From NCBI RefSeq assembly GCF_028554725.1, contig NC_071669.1, forward strand, positions 54,429,001-54,493,000: a DNA stretch of 64,000 bases. The letters run 5' to 3'. A model generated the notes under the pieces. That model had not been told where the DNA came from and searched no databases. It was given only the letters and a program-made list of their open reading frames with translations. Positions 32,891-43,778 of this stretch are shown here, one piece after another. The position numbers and the translations under genes were made by a program. How positions within the stretch are numbered: position 1 is the first letter of the stretch; every line of letters starts with the position of its first letter. The stretch is from Zeugodacus cucurbitae (lineage: Eukaryota; Arthropoda; Insecta; Diptera; Tephritidae).

Positions 32891-34274
32891 TTGTAAATCT
32901 CAATCAGATCTTGACTTAAAAACCTTCTTCGAAATTTTTTGGAGACTGATTATCTCAACTATATTGATAGTATTACCAGCTTTCATTTCCCTTTATTAAC
33001 AAAATATTTCTCTACTATCTTATAATGATGTCCAAGACATATAGGACGCCTTGGATGAATCCCAGTTACCGCCTCTAATATGAGAAATTCTGATCATTAG
33101 ATATCTAAATGAGTTCTTCTATTTCATCAAGGAACTATGCGGGAAAAAATTATATAAATATCTTACATTATCAGAAGGCTATAGATTTTTCGAATATAAT
33201 GCGTTAGATCTTGTTATATATTCTCCGAAATCTTTGAAGACTATAACCTGACATTAAGAAGTTAGGCAAGAGAAACAAATATGAAGTAGTTTGCTAGTTT
33301 CGGTAAAGACTCTCTAATTTTTCTCTCATAAATGCTGCTGTAAGAATATCGGATGTCCTATTTCGATAACTCTCTAAGTAAAAATTTGAAATAGTCTGCT
33401 TATTTGATAAGGAATCTGATAAAGGTTTGAATACTGTCTCAAATAGTCTTACGAAGTTTTATTTACCTTTATTAAGCAAAATATTCATATATTATCTTAA
33501 AACTTGTTCAAGCCGCATTCCATAGCTGTACAACATGATTTGGAGTTTTTATAAATCTTTGTAAAAACAAGACAGGGCACTAAACAATAATTTTAACCTA
33601 CAAATTGCTTACTTTCCACTAACAGCCTTCTTAGATTATAAGTTACTAATTTCACTACAGACGGAATCTCGTATCTAGTTTTGGGTCACGTAACCCTTGA
33701 CTCGAGGCGGAGAAGTTAGTAACAACAGTTTAACTCAAAAAAACTTTCTCTAGTTAACTTAATCGATTCTTACATGAGAATTTCAGGTCATTAGATATAT
33801 TATATGAGGCCCTATGTATATTCTATCTAGGAACTATGAGAAAAAATATGTATGAGTATATATCTTAAATTATCAGACCGTATATTTTCGAATCGAATCG
33901 AATCCGTTATATGTTGTTATATATGCTCCTAAACTTTTAAAGATTATTATCCTACATTAGACATTAGCAGTTAGGGAAGCGAGACAAAGTTGAAGAAGTG
34001 GCCAGTTTTACCGGTACTTCGAAGCTTTAAAAAGTAATAGTGATATATGGCTTCGTTATTAAGTGCGAATGGGCTTTCGATCAGATGAACAAAAAAAAAG
34101 TATATACTTTTAACTGTAGAATTGTGCGTAAAGTTTAAAGATCTTAGGACTCGGCGTATTCTTATAAATGTTCATATATTTCAAAACTATTAAACTATAT
34201 ATACAGACTTCGTCATCACAGATGGGGACACCTGCACCTAATTATCGATACATCCTTAACCTAACTTAGAGAAT
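32891..34274. repeat. AT-rich DNA with a spaced duplication
   Basis: Segments at about 33085-33310 and 33785-34020 are diverged direct copies. Both run through TCATTAGATAT, GGAACTATG(C/A)G, CTTA(C/A)ATTATCAGA, and a TTAGGCAAGAGA / TTAGGGAAGCGA block. About 475 bases separate them. No gene is seen. Confidence 0.6.
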
Positions 34275-34985
34275 ACCAGTTCATCGGAAGCAACAACCGC
34301 GCCGTTTGTTCTGCTTTTTCCCGCATGGATATGGAGGCGAAGCGAATGGGTCTGGAGGTGAATGAGGACAAGACGAAATATCTCCTGTCATCAAGCAAAC
34401 AGTTCGAAGTCGTAGATAATTTCGTATACCTGTGATCCAGTATCAACAACACCAACAATGTCAGCCTCGAAATCTAGCGCAGAATCACTCTTGCCAACAG
34501 GTGCTACTTTGGACTGAGTAGGCATTTGAAAAGTAAAGTCCTCTCTCGACGAACAAAAATCAAACTCTACAAGTCGCTCATTATTCCCGTCTTGATATAT
34601 GGCGCCGAAGCGTGGACGATGTCAACCTCAGATGAGACAACACTAGGAGTTTTCGAGAGGAAAATTTTGCGCAAGATTTAGGGTCCTCAGAACATTGGCA
34701 ACGGCGAATACCGCAGACGATGGAACGATGAGCTGTACGATTTATACGACGACATTGACATAGTTCAGCGAATAAAAAGACAGCGGCAACGCTGGCTAGG
34801 TCATGTTGTACGGATGGAAGAAAACACTCCAGCTCTGAAAGTGTTCGATGCAGTACGCGCCGGAGGAAGCCGAGGAAGGGGAAGGCCTCCGATCTGTTGG
34901 AGGGACCAAGTGGAGAGCGACCTGGTTACACTTGGAATCTCTAACTGGCGCCGAACTGCGAAGGAAAGAGAGGAGACTTACTCCG
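34275..34985 (+). mobile_element. RTE-like fragment, truncated just past YADD
   Basis: Begins at FIGSNNRAV, immediately after where the YADD motif would be. It continues through MGLEVNEDKTKYLLSS, TKIKLYKSLIIPVLIYGAEA, VFERKILRKI, ELYDLYDDIDIVQRIKRQR, WLGHVVRMEE and GRPPICWRDQVESDL. In-frame stops and a frameshift make it non-functional. The right end stops before the usual 3' terminus. Confidence 0.85.
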
Positions 34986-36196
34986 GAACAACATTTATTG
35001 CTCACATACGGACCAATTGTTTCCAAGTGGTCAAAAATTATGGAATTTATACGAGTCAGCCGCAGCGGTTACTTTTTGGACAATGCCTTGAGAACTATTT
35101 CACACTAGCGCAAATTTTAAGCATTTCTACCAGTGAAATATAAAATGAAATTTCACTTCTCTGTCACATTTCCACTTGGGTCACCAAAGTTAGTTTTCCC
35201 AACAACTCAGTGAGTTATAATATTAAATTTTTAATCAAGATAAAACTTAGAATGTCGAACAAAATAAACACCATACGCATTTGTAAAACGGTATGTGCAA
35301 GTTCAGCAATTAGCTTTTCACCGACAATTTCTATAACAATAAAGTTGAATTAGACTACAAATATTTTCCATTTGTCGTAAAATTAAAACAAAGCATTTTG
35401 TATTAAACTACATAGAAGAGTTAATAAATTTTCCGAAACAAACAGAAAATCTAACAAAAATGGCAAAAGTAACAAAAATGTGTAAAATAGAGCTGGATTA
35501 TTCGCCATTGGATTATTCACACATGTACCACATATTTATGAAGCTATGTATTCATGTATTTATTTGCCATTTTGCGCAGAATACTCTTCAGATTTATAAA
35601 TCATAGAGATACAAAAATTAATAGAATAAATATTTGTAGAAGTGTATGTGCTTTTCGTGTATAATCGGATTAAGTTATTTTTGTAAGTAATATTTGAAAA
35701 TTATACAGTTAATCTCAGAGATTGTAATATTTATTTTATTGATGGTAATCAATGGCTGTGATTACATTTGTACAGAAAAAGCACAAAATTTTTGATAGAA
35801 ACTTTTGAAAGCTTTTCAACTATTTGCAATTGATGTTAAATGGATTCCCGGTGTGACATTCGGCCAATCAAAATTTTAAAGTCCGAGTGATAAAATTATA
35901 ATTGTGGTGAATAGACCGGTACAGATTTCAATATATGGATACAGTTAAGGTGAGCTTTGACCTATTGACATATTTTTATCGAAAAATGTGTGTATATCCT
36001 GCTGATGATTAAAACGGCTAAGAGTGGTTTTCATTATAATCAAAATCATAAGAAGTTAGTTATACCAGCATAGGATTTATGCAATATTTTATGAGTCTTC
36101 GCAAAAACCAAGCCTAACATACCTATAAGTACATCGGACGATACTTTTCAGTATTATAAGCTGGTTTAAAAACTGTTATAATAGCAAAACACAAAT
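34986..36196. other. No gene seen
   Basis: AT-rich DNA without recognisable repeats or coding regions. Confidence 0.45.
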
Positions 36197-36197
36197 A

Positions 36198-36771
36198 TAA
36201 AGGGTGATCCAAGTAGGGTACTTTTTTTCAATATCCTCTTTGACAGATTACGCGTAAGTTATGTCAAGCTGTCCACTCACGCTTCGCTTCGCTCAACATA
36301 TGGTCATCTAAGCGATAGTGTAACCGTCAATGGCGACCGTTATCGCCCCATGATAACCTACTATTTTTTTTCTTGAAATTGGAGCTCAACAAGACAATGT
36401 TTCAACAAGATGACGACACTGCCCACACATCGCATCAATCAATGTATTTATTGAACGAACACTTCGGTGAGCATATAATTTTTGGGCCGATCGATGGGCC
36501 ACCAAGATCGTGTTAAATCACGCCGTTAGACTTTATCCTGTAAAATATAAAGTCTATGCGGACAATCCCGCTTCGATTCAGGTCTTGGAGCAAAACATTC
36601 GCCAGTTACCAGTCGAAAAGCTCGAACGAGTAATCGAAAATTGGTCTCAACGAATGGACCATCTGAGACGTAGACGAATGTTCTTTCGAATGATAATAAA
36701 CATTTCTAATTAAATTTGATTGTTCTGTGTTTTTTTAATGTAGAGAACCTCGAAATGGATCAGCCTTTATA
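36198..36771 (+). mobile_element. Internally deleted mariner (DD41D-like) with both ends
   Basis: Left end AAAGGGTGATCCAAGTAGGG and right end (complement AAAGGCTGATCCATTTCG) are flanked by TA. Inside, the plus strand shows a VTVNGDRYRPMI-like block, a FQQDDDTAHTSHQSM-like second Asp region, and a C-terminal stretch KVYADNPASIQVLEQNI...WSQRMDHLRRR. The N-terminal half and first Asp are deleted, and a shift disrupts the third Asp region. Same family as 4163-4795; close relative of the intact element at 40042. Confidence 0.85.
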
Positions 36772-37444
36772 AGCCATAAAGCCTAAAATACTTTTAGATG
36801 ACTATATTGAAGTTGTACATTTCATGAATCTTACGTCGGAGACACTTCCTGTATCATAAACTGGCGTAAAACTGTTATAACACTAATACAAAAGGGCTAT
36901 ATACTTAACTTAATCGAATACGAGTCGAAAATAAAAGAAGAGTAGAAAAATTGGCTATTAAAGATAGAATTTTTGGTTGGTGTTTACATTTTTAAGCGGG
37001 AGTGTTTTATGAGATAATTTATTCAATTATTATTGGCGAACGTTTTTACTTGCTTATCGAGAGAGTACCTCTGATCCATAGACTTTGGTAATAGATTTAG
37101 TTAATACTTCGATTTTCGACCACTTTTTGCAAATATTGGGTAGGTATTTCAGCAATGAACGTTGTTCCGGAGTAAGTATGTTAATTGTGAAACAGAGTAT
37201 AACAGTTAAATCAAGTAGCAGCTGTCAAAAAAAACCAACTCTGCGAAAAGTATTGCCTCATTGACAACCTATCGTTCAAAAAACACCTGTAAAATTGAGA
37301 TAATATGAAATATATTTATTTTATCAAAAAATGTTTGCGATATATTGTGTATATTCTGTGAGTTAGAACGAAACTAGTGAGCTTAGAGGCACTCAATGTT
37401 ATCTACTTTAGAGATTTACTAAGATTTGAGATTTTATATAAGTA
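36772..37444. other. No gene seen
   Basis: AT-rich. The first 120 bases weakly resemble the DNA just left of the mariner element (about 36090-36190), both containing CTGTTATAA-type blocks, so the element may sit between two copies of an older repeat. Confidence 0.4.
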
Positions 37445-38425
37445 TATTGTATCCCTCCAAAACTAATACGGCTATGTAAACTGACGTTGAGCAACACCAA
37501 AAGCTCCGTCAGGATCGGGAAGGACCTTTCCGAGCCGTTCCATACCAAACGAGGTTCCAGACAGGGTGACTCACTATGGTGCGACTTCTTCAATCTATTG
37601 CTGGAAAAAATAATACGAGCTGCAGAGCTAAATAGAGAAGGTACAATCTTCTATAAGAGTGTACAGCTACTGGCCGTTAGTTCTGCTTTTTCCAGACTAG
37701 ATAAAGAAGCGAGGCGTATGGGTCTGGTGGTGAATGAGGACAAGACGAAATATCTCCTGTCTGCAAACAAACAGTCAGCGCACTCGCGTCTTGGCTCCCA
37801 CGTCACAGTTGACAGTCATACCTTTGAAGTAGTAGATAGTTTCGTCTACCTAGGAACCAGCATTAACAGCAATAACAATGTCAGCCTGGAAATCCAACGC
37901 AGAATCACTCTTGCCAACAGGTGCTACTATGGACTAAGTAGGCAATTGAACAGTAAAGTCCTCTCTCGACGAACAAAAATCAAACTCTACAAGTCGCTCA
38001 TTATTCCCGTCCTGATGTATGGCGCCGAAGCGTGGACGATGATAACATCCGATGAGACGACTCTTGGGGGTTTTCGAGAGAAAGGTTTTGCGTAAGATTT
38101 ATGGTCCTCTAAACATTGGAAACGGCAAACACCGATTTATACGACGACATTGACATAGTCCAGCGAATAAAAAGACAGCGGCTACGCTGGCTAGGTGATG
38201 TTGTACGAATGGATGAAAACACTCCACCTCTGAAAGTGTTCGATGCAGTACCCGCTGGAGGAAGCCGCGGAAGAGGACGACACCAACTCCGGTGGAAAGA
38301 CCAATTGCAAAATGACCTGGCTTCACTTGATGTTTCCAGTTGGCGCCAAAAAGCAAAAACGAGAAACGAGTGGCGCGCTCTGGTGGATTCCGCTATAATC
38401 GCTTAAAGCGGTTTCTACGCCAAAT
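37445..38425 (+). mobile_element. RTE-like fragment with in-frame loss of YADD
   Basis: A 202-codon open stretch (37487-38095) codes RGSRQGDSLWCDFFNLLLEK, LNREGTIFYKSVQLL, then directly AVSSAFSRLDKEA. Compared with the copy at 22.9 kb, 42 bases are missing at about 37673, removing 14 residues including YADD while keeping the frame. The C-terminal part follows after a shift near 38090: DLYDDIDIVQRIKRQRLRW, GGSRGRGRHQLRWKDQL, WRQKAKTRNEWRALVDSA, stop, then ...TTTCTACGCCAAATATATA. The 3' terminus is intact and the 5' end truncated. Confidence 0.87.
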
Positions 38426-39202
38426 ATATATTTATGTATATACGAGTATTGTAGTACATCAGTGGATAGGCCACATATTTTGAGTATTCTCTTTATCTAC
38501 GAATTCCTAATTAACTAACAACTGAGTTACATGGAGACGACGGATTTGAGACGACAAAATATAGAATTGTAGATAAGGACAAATTTTGCTCGTAAAATCC
38601 TCAATGGTTATACAAAATAGACTGAGATGTGACATTTGAAGATATTACCTAATGTTGTGAAAATCTGAGTATATCTTAAGTCTTTAGAAGTATGCAATAA
38701 TGAAGAATCATTGTATGCTGTCATCTGTTTGTTATGAAAAAAATGAGATTATGGTTAAAATTTGCTCGTCAAAACCACCTTAACAATACGAAATACAATG
38801 TGTGAGATGTGATAATGAAGATAATTTGAGAATCAGGTAGGTCTTCGATCTTTAGAAGTATCCCATGTTTAGAAGAGCTTTTGTTTTTATGTGTATATTA
38901 TAAAAAAGTGAGGTTATGGTTAAGGTGAATAAATTAACTATAGCTCATCTAGTTTGAATGATGAGAATAATTGCTAAAAATTATTTTCAAAAATGATTTG
39001 TGAGCGAAATAATTAAGCAAATAAACTACATGAAGAAACTATCCATGTAACATGTACGTAAATATTCAAGGACTCAACTTGTCATTGCACAATAAAGCAA
39101 GTTCGCAAGGTTTCTGTGTAATACACTACGAGTAGTACAATTTTATTTATTTATTTCCGTATGCAATTTTATGTTATACATGGAAAAAATATACTTATGA
39201 AG
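38426..39202. other. No gene seen
   Basis: AT-rich DNA without recognisable features. Confidence 0.45.
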
Positions 39203-39567
39203 GAGATGTGTTCAAAAACTAACGGGAATTTTAAAATTTCCATATTCCAAAAAAATTGTTCAAAACTCCATTTTTCACTTTTCTTTCAATTCAGTCAATA
39301 CAAAGTTATATTGCCGGACATGACTCCGTGTGAGTTTTTTCTATTTCCAAAAATAAAACGTTTTGCAAGCATATTCGAAATCACTGAAAGAGCTAAAGGC
39401 TATCTCAAAAATCGATTTTGAGTAGTATTTCGTCGATTGGAAGGCGCGCTGGCATAAGTGCATAATAACGAATGGCGACTATTTTGAAGACAATTATATT
39501 AATATAGATAAATTAATAAATATTTTTTTCGAAAACAAAAATTCCCGTTATTTTTTGAACACACCTA
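39203..39567 (+). mobile_element. Deleted mariner, 365 bases, both ends present
   Basis: The left end ATGTGTTCAAAAACTAACGG and the complement of the right end (GTGTGTTCAAAAAATAACGG) match over about 30 bases. The remaining code is the C-terminal part of a transposase with PDMTPCEFFLFPKIKRF; Glu replaces the Asp expected in the third catalytic motif. Stops follow. Single ends of the same family lie at 29470 and 58531. Confidence 0.8.
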
Positions 39568-40041
39568 GAATGTATGCCTGCATGCTTGTCTACTTACTTG
39601 TAAGTGGATAAAAATATGTATAACGAAATAAATTAATTAAATACAAAATTTACATGGATTTATTTATGCAAAAATGCTTATTTACATGTCATCAATGTAT
39701 CTGTATGTGTATTTGTATATGAGTGTAAGTGTACTTCAATGACAATTTTGTCCTTGCCAACACATATTCGCCATATATGTATACACATTTTCTATTCAGT
39801 TGCCACTGCTTTTCGCTGCTACTCATGTTGCGCCCGATGAGCAGAGTTCAACGTAATTTATGTGTAATGTCAGTAACAAAAGAATTTATTGTTGCGCAGT
39901 AGCTGCAATCAGCAAAACACTAACTAACGACTCTGATGACAATTTACAATACACAATAAGGCCGCGACTTCTGACACACTCATTGCTGATAGGCATGCAT
40001 AAATAAAGGATTACATACATAGATACATACATACATATATA
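39568..40041. other. No gene seen
   Basis: AT-rich DNA with TATG/CATA microsatellite just before the mariner element. Confidence 0.45.
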
Positions 40042-41347
40042 ACGGGTGATTTTTTTGAGGTTAGGATTTTCATGCATTAGTATTTGACAGATCACGTGGG
40101 ATTTCAGACATGGTGTCAAAGAGAAAGATGCTCAGTATGCTTTGACATTTCATCATGAATAGACTTACTAACGAGCAACGCTTGCAAATCATTGAATTTT
40201 ATTACCAAAATCAGTGTTCGGTTCGAAATGTGTTTCGCGCTTTACGTCCGATTTATGGTCTACATAATCGACCAAGTGAGCAAACAATTAATGCGATTGT
40301 GACCAAGTTTCGCACTCAGTTTACTTTATTGGACATTAAACCAACCACACGAATGCGTACAGTGCGTACAGAAGAGAATATTGCGTCTGTTTCTGAGAGT
40401 GTGGCTGAAGACCGTGAAATGTCGATTCGTCGCCGTTCGCAGCAATTGGGTTTGTGTTATTCGACCACATGGAAGATTTTACGCAAAGATCTTGGTGTAA
40501 AACCGTATAAAATACAGCTCGTGCAAGAACTGAAGCCGAACGATCTGCCACAACGTCGAATTTTCAGTGAATGGGCCCTAGAAAAGTTGGCAGAAAATCC
40601 GCTTTTTTATCGACAAATTTTGTTCAGCGATGAGGCTCATTTCTGGTTGAATGGCTACGTAAATAAGCAAAATTGCCGCATTTGGGGTGAAGAGCAACCA
40701 GAAGCCGTTCAAGAACTGCCCATGCATCCCGAAAAATGCACTGTTTGGTGTGGTTTGTACGCTGGTGGAATCATTGGACCGTATTTTTTCAAAGATGCTG
40801 TTGGACGCAACGTTACGGTGAATGGCGATCGCTATCGTTCGATGCTAACAAACTTTTTGTTGCCAAAAATGGAAGAACTGAACTTGGTTGACATGTGGTT
40901 TCAACAAGATGGCGCTACATGCCACACAGCTCGCGATTCTATGGCCATTTTGAGGGAAAACTTCGGAGAACAATTCATCTCAAGAAATGGACCCGTAAGT
41001 TGGCCACCAAGATCATGCGATTTAACGCCTTTAGACTATTTTTTGTGGGGCTGCGTCAAGTCTAAAGTCTACAGAAATAAGCCAGCAACTATTCCAGCTT
41101 TGGAAGACAACATTTCCGAAGAAATTCGGGCTATTCCGGCCGAAATGCTCGAAAAAGTTGCCCAAAATTGGACTTTCCGAATGGACCACCTAAGACGCAG
41201 CCGCGGTCAACATTTAAATGAAATTATCTTCAAAAAGTAAATGTCATGAACCAATCTAACGTTTCAAATAAAGAACCGATGAGATTTTGCAAATTTTATG
41301 CGTTTTTTTTTTTTTTAAAGTTATCAAGCTCTTAAAAAATCACCCTT
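40042..41347 (+). mobile_element. Complete mariner element, rosa-type (DD41D)
   Basis: 1,306 bases. Left end ACGGGTGATTTTTT and right end AAAAAATCACCCTT are inverted with one mismatch, then diverge. TA flanks both sides (40040-40041, 41348-41349). It carries an uninterrupted transposase gene. Of all elements in the window it is the best preserved, so it is likely the youngest. Confidence 0.9.
40155..41240 (+). CDS. Mariner transposase, intact, DD41D-like
   Basis: A 361-aa transposase that would cut and paste its own element at TA sites. An N-terminal DNA-binding region with two helix-turn-helix parts covers about residues 1-115 (RLTNEQRLQIIEFYYQNQ; SIRRRSQQLGLCYSTTWKIL). The catalytic core shows FSDEAHFWLNG (Asp159), WFQQDGATCHTARDSM (Asp252) and PPRSCDLTPLDYFLWG. 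Taking Asp294 of LTPLD gives 41 residues between the second and third Asp, the DD41D spacing known from rosa mariners first described in Ceratitis; Asp289 is the alternative. The WxxRMDHLRRSRG tail is kept. There are no stops or shifts, and the ATG lies 113 bases inside the left end. Likely able to produce full-length protein; activity is untested. Confidence 0.92.
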   Translation: MNRLTNEQRLQIIEFYYQNQCSVRNVFRALRPIYGLHNRPSEQTINAIVTKFRTQFTLLDIKPTTRMRTVRTEENIASVSESVAEDREMSIRRRSQQLGLCYSTTWKILRKDLGVKPYKIQLVQELKPNDLPQRRIFSEWALEKLAENPLFYRQILFSDEAHFWLNGYVNKQNCRIWGEEQPEAVQELPMHPEKCTVWCGLYAGGIIGPYFFKDAVGRNVTVNGDRYRSMLTNFLLPKMEELNLVDMWFQQDGATCHTARDSMAILRENFGEQFISRNGPVSWPPRSCDLTPLDYFLWGCVKSKVYRNKPATIPALEDNISEEIRAIPAEMLEKVAQNWTFRMDHLRRSRGQHLNEIIFKK

Positions 41348-41349
41348 TA

Positions 41350-42637
41350 CATATACACACTCATGTAGAGTAAAAATTGCAAAATGTATTCGTGTTCGTG
41401 CTGGTAAATCACAATTATGCCATATGATAGTTGAACGAGTCTGTCGTTTATTGTTTTTGTGCACAATTCAAGCACGAATACACACACATACATATATATT
41501 CAGCTTTAACAATGTATTGTTGTTTTTAATTGCGGAACTGCTGTTTATATTCTAGTTATTTCACAACTGGCATATTACTCCCAGGCTATTGTTTTAGGCC
41601 AAAGTGGCTATACCAAAGCTCTAACACCCATAGACACATGTGAACACTTATTTTTCCATGCCCGTGTATGTGTGTGCGCTAGGCTTGTGCATGCTTTTTT
41701 AGTCTCAACGGCACGACACTGTGCCGGGCTTTTATGCTACTAACTATTATCATTTTGTTTGGAAAATCATTGGTCCATTGTATGGAAAGCTGCTTAGTTC
41801 AAAATATCTAGCTATTATGTGTCATAATACCAGCTAATGATCGGCTAATGATTTTAAGCTTGCCGGCAGCAGAAATGACAAAAAAAAAAAACAAAAAACA
41901 AAAACTATCAATGAAAAAAATTGCCAGCAATAGACTGTGTGTATAATTTTTTTGCAATATTATTTTAATATCCTGGGATAATACACTCGAAATTAACTTA
42001 TTGTTGCATAATTTTAGGCGCTCTGCCGTTTTGCATTAAGTGTTTCACTTGTTCAACTGGCATTTCGCACACTTCTCGCTGGGTTTATGAAATAACAAAA
42101 TTAGACAATTGAGGCTTAATTTATGATTTTTCGGGTTTTGATAAGTAAGGCAGGGCTAAGTTCGGGTGGAATCGAATATGAGATAGTCTCAAAAAATTCA
42201 AGAACGTATAAAAAAATCTTTAAAAATGTATACAAAATAAAAAGCAATGGAATCTTCATTGTTTCAATTCGAGATTCGGGTTTAAACTTTTAAAATACAA
42301 GAGATACAGTACAAGATTATAATATCATAAAAATTCTGCCAAATGTTGTTATGCTTTTATAGATAACCTTTTTATTTATTTAAGACTCATAAACTCTTCA
42401 ACCTGCTTTTACGATACGGTAAAAACGACGTTCGTAATTCATAAAAATTGGTTCTGAATTGGGGTCTTACTATGTGTGTTAACCCCAAAAAAACCAATAT
42501 AGCGAAGAGGTTTTTTTTTTTAATTATTGCAATTCCGGGGATTTCGGAGTCGCAGATTACGAATACGGTTTTTTTTTCAAAATTCAAAATGGCGGACCAA
42601 TATGGGTAATTAAAAAGAAAATTTTTGAAAAGTAACG
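41350..42637. other. No gene seen; MITE-like fragment at the right
   Basis: AT-rich DNA. At about 42460-42610 there are GGGGTCTTACTATGTGT and CCAATATGGG segments resembling the ends and interior of the MITE at 22171-22364, so a rearranged relative is possible. Confidence 0.4.
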
Positions 42638-42641
42638 TCAA

Positions 42642-43774
42642 GGGCGGGGTAAGGGTTTTCACTTTCGAAAAATCGATTTAAGCAATATTCTTGGGATTTT
42701 GTTTCATAAACTTTAAACGCGTGTTTCTCAAAACTACTTTTTCGAAGTCCGTGTTAAGGGTGTTTCTCACCCTGAAAATGGCAGAAATTTTTGTCAAAAA
42801 TAACGGTTCACACTTTAAATGGCCGCCAAAAGCTAATATACCCTTCACAGGTGCATTTCTTTTAGTAACTATGTGTTTAAGCAAATCTAAAGACGTAAGA
42901 AAAAGTAAGTAAAAAAAGAAAACATTTTACTAATTCTTTTTAGCCGGGTTGTTTGCTAGAAACATTAAGGTTATATAGTTAACCGATCTGAACAATTTCT
43001 TCGGAGATTATATTATTACCTTAAGCAGTAATCCATGTCAAATTTTGTGAAGATACCACGTCAAATGCGAAAATGTTCCATACAAGCCATTGATTCCGAT
43101 CGTTCGGATTGTATGGCAGCTATATGCTATAGTGAACCGATCCGAACAATTTTTTTGGAGATTAAATTATTTCTATGAACAATTGGAGATTAAATTATTT
43201 CTATGGTCCGATATCGGCAGTTCCGACAAATGAGCAGCTTCTTGAAGAGGAAATAACATCTGCGAAATTTCAAAACGATATCTTAAAAACTGAAGGACTA
43301 GTTCGTATATATACAGACAGACGGACAGACAGACGGACATGGCTAAATCGATTCAGTTCAACATACTGATCATTTATATATACACTTTATAGGGTCTCCG
43401 ACGCTTCCTTCTGGGTGTTACAAACTTCGTGACAAACTTAATATACCCTGTTCAGGGTATAAAAAAATAATCAGAGAACGTTTTGGGAAAGATTTGTTTA
43501 AAATTTAACTAAATTTTTATGGTTTTTCATTTTCAGATAATTTCCGGCTGAGTTACAGTGAACACCGCAGATTGTTTTTTTTTTTCAAGACGTCCTAGGG
43601 GAAGCTCTGTCACCGGCTAATGGTTTAATATTTTTGCATGAAAAATTTACAGAACATAGTCAAAACTATGCTGAATAATGTATAAAAGGTTTGAATAAAA
43701 TTGCTTAATCGATATTTGAGATAAAAAATCACAAAAAAAGTGTTTTTTTTTACGCTGAAACCCTTACCCCTCCC
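42642..43774. mobile_element. TCAA-flanked G-run element with a nested repeat
   Basis: Left end GGGCGGGGTAAGGGTTT (42642-42658) and right end AAACCCTTACCCCTCCC (43758-43774) are inverted with one mismatch. TCAA flanks both (42638-42641, 43775-43778). The inner flanks also pair (AATCGATTTAAGCAAT against its partner near 43705). A 630-base dispersed repeat (42831-43461) is inserted within. Without the insert the element is about 500 bases. No transposase is seen. Confidence 0.7.
42831..43461. repeat. Dispersed repeat, copy A
   Basis: Begins AGCTAATATACCCTTCACAG and ends with the inverted pair TATACCCTGTTCAGGGTATA. Between lie characteristic blocks: GATCTGAACAATTTCTTC, CCATACAAGCCATTGATTCC, GACGGACAGACAGACGGACA and ATACTGATCATTTATATATA. 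Closely matched by copy B at 62141-62870. It has no coding frame. Confidence 0.8.
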
Positions 43775-43778
43775 TCAA

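Noticed and set aside
29510..38425. A single long RTE element spanning the endonuclease and reverse transcriptase pieces
   Set aside because: The pieces overlap in content, are separated by unrelated DNA, and have independent truncations, so they are separate insertions.
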